Positions 1-5,442 of a stretch of 5,725 nucleotides of DNA are shown in pieces. The notes under the pieces are model-generated. The model had not been told where the DNA came from. It did not search any database and saw nothing but the letters and a program-made list of their open reading frames with translations. The position numbers and the translations under genes were made by a program. The first letter of the stretch is position 1, and each line of letters opens with the position of its first letter. The DNA is from Alphaproteobacteria bacterium (GTDB lineage Bacteria > Pseudomonadota > Alphaproteobacteria > UBA11222): positions 1 to 5,725 of the forward strand of contig DMKG01000029.1 in NCBI GenBank assembly GCA_003454415.1, given 5' to 3'.

Positions 1-1928
1 AGCAGGTTCTTGCGGATATCGAAATTGCGCGCCTCGACCTTTTCCTGCGCCTTGGCGACGGCGCGGTTGATCCACGGGTGTATGATCGCCTCACCCGGCT
101 GAAGCCCAAGCCTTTGCAGCATGCCGTCCATGCGCTCTGAACCAAAAATGCGCATCAGATCGTCTTCCAGGCTGAGGAAGAATTTTGAACGGCCCGGATC
201 CCCCTGGCGGCCGGAGCGTCCCCGCAGCTGATTGTCAATACGCCGGCTTTCATGGCGTTCGGTGCCGATCACGTAAAGGCCGCCCGACGCCAGAACGGTT
301 TCACGCGCGGCGGCAATCTCTGTTTCTATCGACTTGCTCTTCTCGGCGATGGCGTCCGGATCATTCATTCCGGCGGTTTCCTCGGCCACACGCATGGCGA
401 AATTCCCGCCCAGCTGAATATCCGTGCCCCGTCCCGCCATATTGGTGGCGATGGTCACGGCCCCGGGCTTGCCCGCCTGGGCGATGATCTGGGCTTCCTG
501 TTCGTGATACCGCGCGTTCAACACGTTATGCGGGATCTTTTTCTTTTTCAGCAGATCCGAAAGCTGTTCGGATTTCTCGATACTGGTGGTGCCCACCAGA
601 ACCGGCTGGCTGATCTCGCGGCTGCGGCTGATTTCTTCTATGATGGCGTCATATTTTTCTGCCGAGCTGCGGTAGACCTCATCATCTTCATCCCGCCGGA
701 TGACGGGGAGATGGGTTGGTATATCGAGCACTTCGAGGTTATAGATGTCCTGAAACTCGTTGGCTTCCGTCGCCGCCGTGCCGGTCATCCCGGAAAGTTT
801 TCCATACAGGCGGAAATAGTTCTGGAAGGTGATGGAGGCCAGGGTCTGGTTTTCCGCCTCGATCTTCACCTTCTCCTTGGCTTCCAGCGCCTGATGCAGG
901 CCATCTGAATAACGGCGCCCCTCCATCATCCGGCCGGTGAATTCATCGATGATGATCACGCGCCCGGACTTGACGATGTAATCGCGGTCACGCTGGAACA
1001 GAATATGCGCGCGCAGCGCCTGATTCAGGTGATGCACCAGGGTGACATTCTCAATGTCATAAAGCGACGTCCCCTCCTCCATCATCCCTGACTGCAACAA
1101 CACCTCTTCCAGGAAATCATTTCCCGCCTCCGTCAGGGTCACCGAACGCGCCTTTTCATCGAGGTCGTAATGCTCCGCAGACAGCCGGGGGATCAGTTTC
1201 TCAGCCTCCAGATAAAGATGGCTTTGATCCTCGACCGGTCCCGAAATGATCAGCGGGGTGCGCGCCTCATCGATCAGGATGCTGTCCACCTCGTCAACGA
1301 TGGCGAAGTGATGACCGCGCTGAACCATATCCGCCAGCCGGTATTTCATATTGTCACGCAGATAATCGAAACCCAGTTCGTTATTGGTGGCGTAGGTGAT
1401 GTCGGCGCTGTAAGCCTCACGGCGCTGGGCGTCGCTCAGTCCTGGCACGACGCAGCCGACATTCAGGCCGAGGAACCGGTATATCCTGCCCATCCATTCC
1501 GAGTCACGGCGCGCCAGATAATCGTTCACCGTCACCACATGCACGCCTTTGCCGGAAAGCGCATTGAGATAAGCCGCAAGTGTGGCGACAAGAGTCTTGC
1601 CCTCGCCGGTTTTCATTTCGGCAATTCTGCCCTGATGCAGAACCATGCCGCCAATGAGCTGCGCGTCGAAATGACGCTGGCCCAGGGTGCGTTTCGCCGC
1701 TTCGCGCACCGTGGCGAACGCCTCTGGCAAAAGATCGTCTTCGCTGACGCCGCCAGCCGTCAACTGCTCGCGGAAACTGGCTGTGCGGGCGCGCAACTCC
1801 TCATCGCTGAGCGCGGCGACCCCGTCCTCCAGGCCATTAATCCTGGCGACCATGGGATTCAGTTTTTTCAGCTTCCGCCCGGTGGGGGAGCCAAAAACCC
1901 TGTGCGCCAACGTGCTGAGACCCATCAT
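1..1928 (-). CDS. secA: Preprotein translocase ATPase subunit SecA (partial, C-terminus beyond the left edge)
   Basis: SecA is the cytoplasmic motor ATPase that pushes unfolded preproteins through SecYEG. Reading the minus strand from the ATG at 1928 gives 642 uninterrupted codons to the window edge. The Walker A motif MKTGEGKT is at residues 105-112, and the DEVD Walker B box follows at about 212-215 in the context [16 protein letters not shown]. The segment [20 protein letters not shown] belongs to the preprotein-crosslinking/NBD2 region. [11 protein letters not shown] and [10 protein letters not shown] (570-579) are NBD2 helicase motifs, and the visible end RNFDIRKN is the start of the helical scaffold region. 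Numbering runs about three ahead of E. coli SecA. The family is usually near 900 residues, so roughly 250 are missing, including any zinc-binding C-tail. A second ATG directly follows the first (1925); the first is chosen because AGAAGGTG lies 10 nt upstream. Long plus-strand open frames across this gene are antisense shadows. Confidence 0.98.
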   Translation of the reverse strand, partial: MMGLSTLAHRVFGSPTGRKLKKLNPMVARINGLEDGVAALSDEELRARTASFREQLTAGGVSEDDLLPEAFATVREAAKRTLGQRHFDAQLIGGMVLHQGRIAEMKTGEGKTLVATLAAYLNALSGKGVHVVTVNDYLARRDSEWMGRIYRFLGLNVGCVVPGLSDAQRREAYSADITYATNNELGFDYLRDNMKYRLADMVQRGHHFAIVDEVDSILIDEARTPLIISGPVEDQSHLYLEAEKLIPRLSAEHYDLDEKARSVTLTEAGNDFLEEVLLQSGMMEEGTSLYDIENVTLVHHLNQALRAHILFQRDRDYIVKSGRVIIIDEFTGRMMEGRRYSDGLHQALEAKEKVKIEAENQTLASITFQNYFRLYGKLSGMTGTAATEANEFQDIYNLEVLDIPTHLPVIRRDEDDEVYRSSAEKYDAIIEEISRSREISQPVLVGTTSIEKSEQLSDLLKKKKIPHNVLNARYHEQEAQIIAQAGKPGAVTIATNMAGRGTDIQLGGNFAMRVAEETAGMNDPDAIAEKSKSIETEIAAARETVLASGGLYVIGTERHESRRIDNQLRGRSGRQGDPGRSKFFLSLEDDLMRIFGSERMDGMLQRLGLQPGEAIIHPWINRAVAKAQEKVEARNFDIRKNL

Positions 1929-1938
1929 AGCCCGATAT

Positions 1939-1946
1939 CACCTTCT
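1939..1946 (-). promoter_or_regulatory. Ribosome binding site of secA
   Basis: On the minus strand AGAAGGTG sits 10 nt before the ATG at 1928 and 13 nt before the adjacent ATG at 1925. This favours the first ATG, although both are in frame and differ by a single Met. Confidence 0.65.
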
Positions 1947-1968
1947 GCTTTCGAAATGGCTGGGCTGA

Positions 1969-1997
1969 GACATAAGGTTCGCCGCCCCGCCTGTCAA
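1969..1997 (-). promoter_or_regulatory. Probable housekeeping promoter of secA
   Basis: On the minus strand a perfect TTGACA -35 element (1997-1992) is followed by a 17-bp spacer and TATGTC (1974-1969) as the -10. The -10 matches the consensus at only three of six positions, but the -35 and spacing are ideal. The predicted start would be near 1962, giving a leader of about 34 nt that contains the AGAAGGTG ribosome binding site. No SecM-like leader peptide fits in this space. Confidence 0.5.
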
Positions 1998-2022
1998 TGT
2001 CGTGGGGCGCGCGCCAATCCTC

Positions 2023-2063
2023 TTGCTTTCCTCGAAGCGCCTTGCTTTATAAAGGGTTATAAA
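2023..2063 (+). promoter_or_regulatory. Probable promoter region of the argJ operon with duplicated elements
   Basis: TTGCTT at 2023-2028 can serve as a -35, followed after 17 bp by TTTATA at 2046-2051 (or after 19 bp by TATAAA at 2048-2053). The octamer CTTGCTTT occurs twice, 19 bp apart (2022-2029 and 2041-2048). The heptamer TTATAAA occurs twice, 10 bp apart (2047-2053 and 2057-2063). Which copy is the working -10 cannot be decided by eye. The AT-rich repeats could also be an operator, but they do not make a clear match to an ArgR box. Confidence 0.45.
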
Positions 2064-2086
2064 CACTTAATCCTGAAGAATCTCCC

Positions 2087-3331
2087 ATGGCCAGCAAATT
2101 CCCGCTTTCCCCGCTTGCGCCCGCCGCCTTTCCCGTCATGCCGGAAGTGGCGGGGGCGCGAATGGCGGTATTCGCCAGCGGCATGCGTTACCAGGGGCGC
2201 GACGATCTGCTGCTCATGGCGTTCGACAAGGGGACATCCGTTGCTGGAATGTTCACCACCTCCAAAGCCCCCTCAGCCCCGGTGGACTGGTGCCGCCGCC
2301 ATTTGCCCCAGGGTTTCGGAACGGCGCGCGCCGTGCTGGTCAATGCGGGCAACGCCAACGCCTTCACCGGCCGTCAGGGCGACAGAGCGGCGAGGCAATG
2401 CGCGGAGACCGCCGCAAAATGCCTAGGCTGCCCGAAAGGCCAGGTCCTGCTCGGCTCCACCGGGGTGATCGGCGTTCCGCTGGAGGCTGAAAAGATCACA
2501 GCCTCTCTGGCCGAAATGGCCGCGGGGCTGCACGCCGATGGCTGGAGCGGGGCTGCTGAAGCCATACGCACCACCGATACCTTCCCAAAAGGGGCCACAG
2601 CCTGCGCCATGATCGACGGCGCCGCCGTACGGATCAACGGCATCGCCAAAGGCTCGGGCATGATCGCCCCCGATATGGCGACCATGCTGGCCTATGTAGT
2701 GACGGACGCCAAAATTCCACCCGCCATCCTGCACGCCCTGCTGAAACAGGCTGTGAACCAGAGTTTCAACATGATCAGCGTGGACGGCGACACCTCGACC
2801 AGCGACACCGTCCTGCTTTTCGCCACGGGCAAGGCGAGGCATCGCCCCATTACCCGCGCCGGCGATCCCAGGCTGCGGGATTTTCGCGCGCGGCTGAACG
2901 AGGTCATGCGGGATCTGGCGCATCAGGTCGTGCGGGATGGCGAAGGCGCGCGCAAATTCATCAGCATCAAGATTACCGGCGCCGCGTCGCCGCGCGCGGC
3001 GCGGCGCATCGCCATGTCAGTGGCGAATTCACCGCTGGTGAAAACCGCAATCGCCGGCGAAGACGCCAATTGGGGGCGCATCGTGATGGCCATCGGCAAA
3101 GCCGGCGAAGCCGCCGACCGCGACGCCCTGCGCATCCGCATCGGCGGCATTCTGGTGGCGCAGAAAGGCGCGATCGACCCGGATTACAGAGAAGAAAAAC
3201 TCACCGCCTACATGAAGGGCGACGAGATCTCCATCGAAGCCGATATCGGGGTCGGCAAAGCCGAATCCGAGGTGTGGACCTGCGACCTGACCCACGGTTA
3301 TATCGATATCAACGCGGATTACCGTTCTTGA
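2087..3331 (+). CDS. argJ: Bifunctional ornithine acetyltransferase / N-acetylglutamate synthase ArgJ
   Basis: ArgJ transfers the acetyl group of N-acetylornithine to glutamate, giving ornithine and N-acetylglutamate (the cyclic arginine pathway). Bifunctional members can also use acetyl-CoA. The 414-residue product is full length for the family. LVNAGNANAFTG lies near the N-terminal third. GSTGVIG carries the expected oxyanion-hole Thr125-Gly126. KGSGMIAPDMATMLAYVVTD contains the autoproteolysis site, cleaved between Ala198 and Thr199, with Thr199 becoming the catalytic nucleophile of the beta chain. The C-terminus, CDLTHGYIDINADYRS, is the conserved family end. The ATG at 2087 fits the start of known homologues; the ribosome site is weak (GAAGAA about 7 nt upstream). 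It heads a plus-strand operon with the GNAT and Nudix genes. Whether it is bifunctional or only a transacetylase cannot be told from sequence. Confidence 0.97.
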   Translation: MASKFPLSPLAPAAFPVMPEVAGARMAVFASGMRYQGRDDLLLMAFDKGTSVAGMFTTSKAPSAPVDWCRRHLPQGFGTARAVLVNAGNANAFTGRQGDRAARQCAETAAKCLGCPKGQVLLGSTGVIGVPLEAEKITASLAEMAAGLHADGWSGAAEAIRTTDTFPKGATACAMIDGAAVRINGIAKGSGMIAPDMATMLAYVVTDAKIPPAILHALLKQAVNQSFNMISVDGDTSTSDTVLLFATGKARHRPITRAGDPRLRDFRARLNEVMRDLAHQVVRDGEGARKFISIKITGAASPRAARRIAMSVANSPLVKTAIAGEDANWGRIVMAIGKAGEAADRDALRIRIGGILVAQKGAIDPDYREEKLTAYMKGDEISIEADIGVGKAESEVWTCDLTHGYIDINADYRS

Positions 3332-3867
3332 ACCCCGGCGCGCCGGAAAACATCATCGCACGCACGCCGCGCCTGTTCCTGCGCAAACTCGCCGCGGGCG
3401 ATGACCGTATCCTGCAGCCTCTCGCCAATGACTGGGAAGTGGTCAGACAGACCGCCCGCCTGCCTTTTCCCTTCGGCGCTTTCGAGGCGCGCAACTTTGT
3501 CGATGAGGCGTTGCACGCCGCGCGGCACGGCAAGGAAATGGTCTTTGCCGTGCTGCGCCAGCACGATCAAGCGTTCACCGGGTTGATAGGGCTGGTTCTG
3601 GACACGGCGCCCGTCGAGATCGGCTACTGGCTGGGACAGAAGTATTGGGGGCAGGGTTACGCCAGCGAAGCGGTGCCCGCCGTCATGCGTTATGCGCAGG
3701 ACAGCCTGAAATGCCGGAAGCTCGACGCCATCGTTTTCGAGGACAATCACGTCTCCGCCCGCCTGCTGATCAAATGCGGATTCTGGTTTCTTGAGCAATG
3801 GGAAGAGGACATACCGGAGCGAGGCGGGCTGAAGACGCTTTGCCGGTATCAATGGAGAGCTGAGTGA
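3328..3867 (+). CDS. GNAT-family N-acetyltransferase, RimJ/RimL type
   Basis: This 179-residue protein is predicted to transfer an acetyl group from acetyl-CoA to an amine; the substrate is unknown. The N-terminal segment RTPRLFLRKLAAGD is the typical first strand of the RimJ/RimL-like (Acetyltransf_3) branch. EIGYWLGQKYWGQGYASEA holds the acetyl-CoA pyrophosphate-binding loop (WGQGYA, residues 107-112). NHVSARLLIKCGF is the usual C-terminal Asn-x-x-Ser-x-x-x-hydrophobic-x-x-x-Gly-Phe signature. The frame is open far upstream inside argJ, but homology begins only after argJ ends. The TTG at 3328, overlapping the argJ stop (TTGA), is the only sensible start; no ATG occurs before the core fold. 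The 4-nt overlap suggests translational coupling to argJ. Ribosomal protein N-terminal acetylation is possible but unproven. Confidence 0.88.
   Translation: MNPGAPENIIARTPRLFLRKLAAGDDRILQPLANDWEVVRQTARLPFPFGAFEARNFVDEALHAARHGKEMVFAVLRQHDQAFTGLIGLVLDTAPVEIGYWLGQKYWGQGYASEAVPAVMRYAQDSLKCRKLDAIVFEDNHVSARLLIKCGFWFLEQWEEDIPERGGLKTLCRYQWRAE
3852..3859 (+). promoter_or_regulatory. Ribosome binding site of the mutT-like gene
   Basis: ATGGAGAG lies at 3852-3859, inside the end of the GNAT gene, with its GGAGAG core 4 nt before the GTG at 3864. It supports the GTG start and allows independent initiation besides coupling across the GTGA overlap. Confidence 0.55.
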
Positions 3868-4286
3868 ACAAGCTTGTACTGGTCGCCGCCTGCGCGCTGG
3901 TCGACGCGTCAGGCCGCGTATTGCTGGCGCAGCGTCCGAAAGGCAAGCCCATGGCGGGGTTGTGGGAATTTCCCGGCGGCAAAGTCGAACCCGGCGAGAG
4001 CCCCGAAGCCTGCCTGATCCGTGAGTTGGGGGAAGAGCTCGATATGGAAGTTCTCCCTTCTTCACTGAAGCCCCTCAGCTTCTCCAGCCATGCTTACGGG
4101 GCTGAAGAGGGTAATTTCGATATTCTGCTGCTGCTCTATATATGCCGGCTGTGGCGTTCCGGCCCCACCCCGCGCGAGGCGCAGACCCTGGCCTGGGTGC
4201 GCCCTGCCGATTTACGCAAATACCCCATGCCCGCTGCGGACCTGCCGCTTATTGATCCGTTATGTGACGCCGTTACAGTCATTTAA
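3864..4286 (+). CDS. mutT: Nudix hydrolase, MutT-like (8-oxo-dGTP diphosphatase)
   Basis: MutT-type enzymes hydrolyse 8-oxo-dGTP to the monophosphate and so prevent oxidised guanine from entering DNA. The product is 140 residues, a normal MutT length. After a first strand LVLVAACALVDASGRVLLAQ and the segment GLWEFPGGK, the Nudix box spans residues 39-61 (Gly39, Glu45, Arg53-Glu54, Glu57-Glu58). All metal-binding glutamates are kept, but the Gly usually found at position 60 is Asp (ELDM instead of ELGI). The C-terminal part has the TLAWVRPADL and PMPAADLPLI segments common to MutT homologues. The start is GTG, overlapping the GNAT stop by 4 nt, so it is the third gene of the argJ operon. MutT is the best guess; other Nudix pyrophosphatases of this size cannot be excluded. 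Confidence 0.88.
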   Translation: MNKLVLVAACALVDASGRVLLAQRPKGKPMAGLWEFPGGKVEPGESPEACLIRELGEELDMEVLPSSLKPLSFSSHAYGAEEGNFDILLLLYICRLWRSGPTPREAQTLAWVRPADLRKYPMPAADLPLIDPLCDAVTVI

Positions 4287-4299
4287 ACTCCTGTTAATC

Positions 4300-4330
4300 T
4301 TGATCGTTCAGGGTTTAACATTATTTGAAT
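4300..4330 (+). promoter_or_regulatory. Weak candidate promoter for the Flp pilin gene
   Basis: The 94-bp gap 4287-4380 is AT-richer than its surroundings. TTGATC (4300-4305) resembles a -35, followed after 16 bp by TATTTG or after 19 bp by TTGAAT. Neither -10 is good. The nonamer CGTTCAGGG occurs at 4305-4313 and again at 4340-4348 and could be a regulator half-site pair. No terminator hairpin with a U-tract is visible after mutT, so read-through from the argJ operon is also possible. Confidence 0.25.
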
Positions 4331-4367
4331 CATGCACACCGTTCAGGGGCCCTCTTGCACGGACAAG

Positions 4368-4373
4368 CGAGGA
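4368..4373 (+). promoter_or_regulatory. Ribosome binding site of the Flp pilin gene
   Basis: CGAGGA stands 7 nt before the ATG at 4381 and picks out that start in a frame that is otherwise open back into mutT. Confidence 0.55.
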
Positions 4374-4380
4374 TATTCTC

Positions 4381-4542
4381 ATGCGTAAACTGAAATTCCT
4401 GACACGGGATTCCGGATCAACGGCGATAGAATACGCGTTGATCGCAAGCGGAATTGCGCTTGTCATCATCGCCGCAGTGATGGCTATCGGCGTGGATATT
4501 TCAACCATGCTGCTGGAGCTTTCGGGGGGATTCGACGGGTAG
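4381..4542 (+). CDS. Flp/Fap family type IVb prepilin (orphan)
   Basis: The product is 53 residues. A short basic leader (MRKLKFLTRDSG) ends in Gly12, followed by STAIEYALIASGIALVIIAA. This is the Flp prepilin pattern Gly / four residues / Glu-Tyr and then a hydrophobic helix. TadV/CpaA-type prepilin peptidase would cut after Gly12, leaving Glu at +5 and Tyr at +6 and a mature pilin of 41 residues. Such pilins polymerise into tight adherence (Tad) fimbriae for surface attachment. No tad, cpa or rcp gene is in view, so the assembly machinery must lie elsewhere or be absent. The ATG at 4381 is chosen from the CGAGGA ribosome site and the leader length; the frame is open further upstream but that part overlaps mutT and has no pilin character. 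It could be a main or an accessory pilin. Confidence 0.93.
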   Translation: MRKLKFLTRDSGSTAIEYALIASGIALVIIAAVMAIGVDISTMLLELSGGFDG

Positions 4543-4543
4543 G

Positions 4544-4592
4544 CCTGACCAGTCCCGTTTACGCTGGCGCGCCTGGCGCCCAGCCGGTCAGG
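4544..4592. terminator. Inverted repeat at the convergent junction, possible bidirectional terminator
   Basis: Between the pilin stop (4542) and into the end of the methyltransferase gene, CCTGACC (4544-4550) pairs with GGTCAGG (4586-4592). Nested inside, GCTGGCGC (4563-4570) pairs with GCGCCCAGC (4576-4584) around a GCCTG loop, with one bulged base. The position between converging genes suits a shared terminator. Neither strand has a T-run after the stem, so it is not a canonical Rho-independent terminator. Part of the structure may simply reflect the GC-rich codons of the gene end. Confidence 0.35.
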
Positions 4593-5392
4593 TAGATTAC
4601 CTGAAAGGCCGCCATCACCCGGCCTGCATCATCAGAAAAATTCCGCCGGTAGTGATCCATCGCCATGGCCAGCGTTTCGCGGCGGAGAAACTGACGCCGC
4701 CGCTGGTGCAGGATATTGCTTTCCCCCATGCCACGCAGCTCCCGCATCAGGCTCAAGGGGTCCGCATAGCTTACATTGATGGTATCCACATCCGCCACCG
4801 GACGCTCGAAACCCGCGCGCTGAAGCAGCGCGCCTGCATCCTTTATATCCGTAAACGGCGCAATTCGCGGGCTCAGCCCGCCTTCGCATTGCATTTCCGC
4901 CTGCGCCAGGCTCTGATGCAACTCCCGCAGGGTTTCCCCGCCAAACAGAGCGCCGATGAACAGTCCGCCCGGCCGCAACGACCGCCGGATCTGCACCAGG
5001 CATCCGGGCAGGTCATTCACCAGATGCAGACTGAGAATGCTGAGGACGAGATCGAACGCTCCCGTCCTGAAAGGAAGCGCTTCTTCATCCGCCGCGACAC
5101 GCATGCCCATTGCGCCCGCCAGCATGGCTGGCGAAAGATCGCATTGCACCAGACGGCCAACGCCATGGTCGGGATTCTGTGCGAGCAATTGCGCAAATTC
5201 TCCCCGGTGACAGCCAATATCAAGCGATAGCGGGAAAACCCGCCTTTCCTCCACTATCCGCTCCAGCACGCGGGCGCCCACTTCACGCAGCAGGAAATCA
5301 TGCTGGTCAAAAGCCGGCGCGGCGCGCTTGCGGCGCTGGCGCAGCAGCTTCCGGTCAAATGGCGCATTGGGATTAAGAGGTTGCTGTGACAT
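4559..5392 (-). CDS. Class I SAM-dependent methyltransferase, NDUFAF5/BioC-like
   Basis: The 277-residue protein has a Rossmann-type methyltransferase domain. Motif I is LDIGCHRGEF (57-66). Asp85 in VQCDLSPAML is the likely ribose-binding acidic residue. DEEALPF (102-108) and FDLV (113-116) are motifs II-III, and SLRPGGLFIGALFGGETLRE is the post-catalytic strand and loop. The start FDRKLLRQRRKRAA and the end FQVIYLTGWAP are characteristic of the alphaproteobacterial relatives of mitochondrial NDUFAF5, which modifies an arginine of a complex I subunit during assembly. Automatic annotation often calls such proteins BioC, but there is no biotin gene nearby, so a role in complex I assembly is the better inference; neither is shown here. 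The gene converges on the pilin gene with a 16-bp gap and diverges from comF. No Shine-Dalgarno sequence precedes the ATG at 5392. Confidence 0.85.
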   Translation of the reverse strand: MSQQPLNPNAPFDRKLLRQRRKRAAPAFDQHDFLLREVGARVLERIVEERRVFPLSLDIGCHRGEFAQLLAQNPDHGVGRLVQCDLSPAMLAGAMGMRVAADEEALPFRTGAFDLVLSILSLHLVNDLPGCLVQIRRSLRPGGLFIGALFGGETLRELHQSLAQAEMQCEGGLSPRIAPFTDIKDAGALLQRAGFERPVADVDTINVSYADPLSLMRELRGMGESNILHQRRRQFLRRETLAMAMDHYRRNFSDDAGRVMAAFQVIYLTGWAPGAPA

Positions 5393-5410
5393 GACGCATA
5401 GTTCTAGAAT
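5381..5410 (+). promoter_or_regulatory. Candidate promoter of comF
   Basis: TTGCTG (5381-5386), an 18-bp spacer and TAGAAT (5405-5410, five of six consensus bases) point rightward. Transcription would start near 5417. This excludes the upstream in-frame GTG at 5413 and leaves ATG 5443 or TTG 5452 as the comF start. The -35 lies within the first codons of the methyltransferase gene. Confidence 0.4.
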
Positions 5411-5429
5411 CTGTGGCGGACAGGCGCAA
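5401..5429 (-). promoter_or_regulatory. Candidate promoter of the methyltransferase gene
   Basis: On the minus strand TTGCGC (5429-5424), a 17-bp spacer and TAGAAC (5406-5401) form a plausible promoter. Its start point would fall at about 5393-5395, practically at the ATG (5392). This agrees with the missing ribosome binding site and suggests a leaderless message. The -10 lies in the palindrome TTCTAGAA that also carries the opposite -10. Confidence 0.35.
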
Positions 5430-5437
5430 GGCGGGCG

Positions 5438-5442
5438 AAGGA
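5438..5442 (+). promoter_or_regulatory. Ribosome binding site that bears on the comF start
   Basis: AAGGA is immediately followed by ATG (5443, spacing 0) and is 9 nt from an in-frame TTG (5452). Normal spacing favours the TTG; codon preference favours the ATG. The two starts differ by three residues at the N-terminus. Confidence 0.4.

Noticed and set aside
2006..2015. Palindrome GGCGCGCGCC between the secA and argJ -35 elements as an operator
   Set aside because: Alternating GC runs of this size are common here (similar strings occur in coding regions), so position alone does not support an operator.
252..2426. Long plus-strand open frames (218 and 418 codons) opposite secA
   Set aside because: They are antisense to a fully conserved secA frame, have no recognisable domains, and the longer one runs on into argJ in a wrong frame. 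GC-rich codon use explains their length.
3070..3327. N-terminal extension of the GNAT protein from an in-frame ATG inside argJ
   Set aside because: The extension would be an Arg-rich shadow of the argJ C-terminus; acetyltransferase homology starts only after the argJ stop.
3335..3346. Perfect 12-bp palindrome CCGGCGCGCCGG just after the GNAT start
   Set aside because: It has no loop to form a hairpin, is made of G and C only in GC-rich coding DNA, and has no partner elsewhere. Chance is sufficient.
3319..4065. A 248-codon minus-strand frame across the GNAT and mutT genes
   Set aside because: It lies opposite two genes with clear family motifs, is rich in Arg and Pro as expected of a shadow frame, and shows no domain.
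4090..4380. N-terminal extension of the Flp pilin from an ATG inside mutT
   Set aside because: The extra 97 residues are a shadow of mutT and the intergenic gap. Flp leaders are short, and a ribosome site stands before the ATG at 4381.
4543..4558. Possible small RNA or extra gene in the 16-bp gap between the pilin and the methyltransferase
   Set aside because: The gap is too short, and the only structure is the inverted repeat already listed.
4652..5230. A 192-codon plus-strand frame inside the methyltransferase region
   Set aside because: The opposite strand carries an intact methyltransferase with ordered motifs; this frame shows none.
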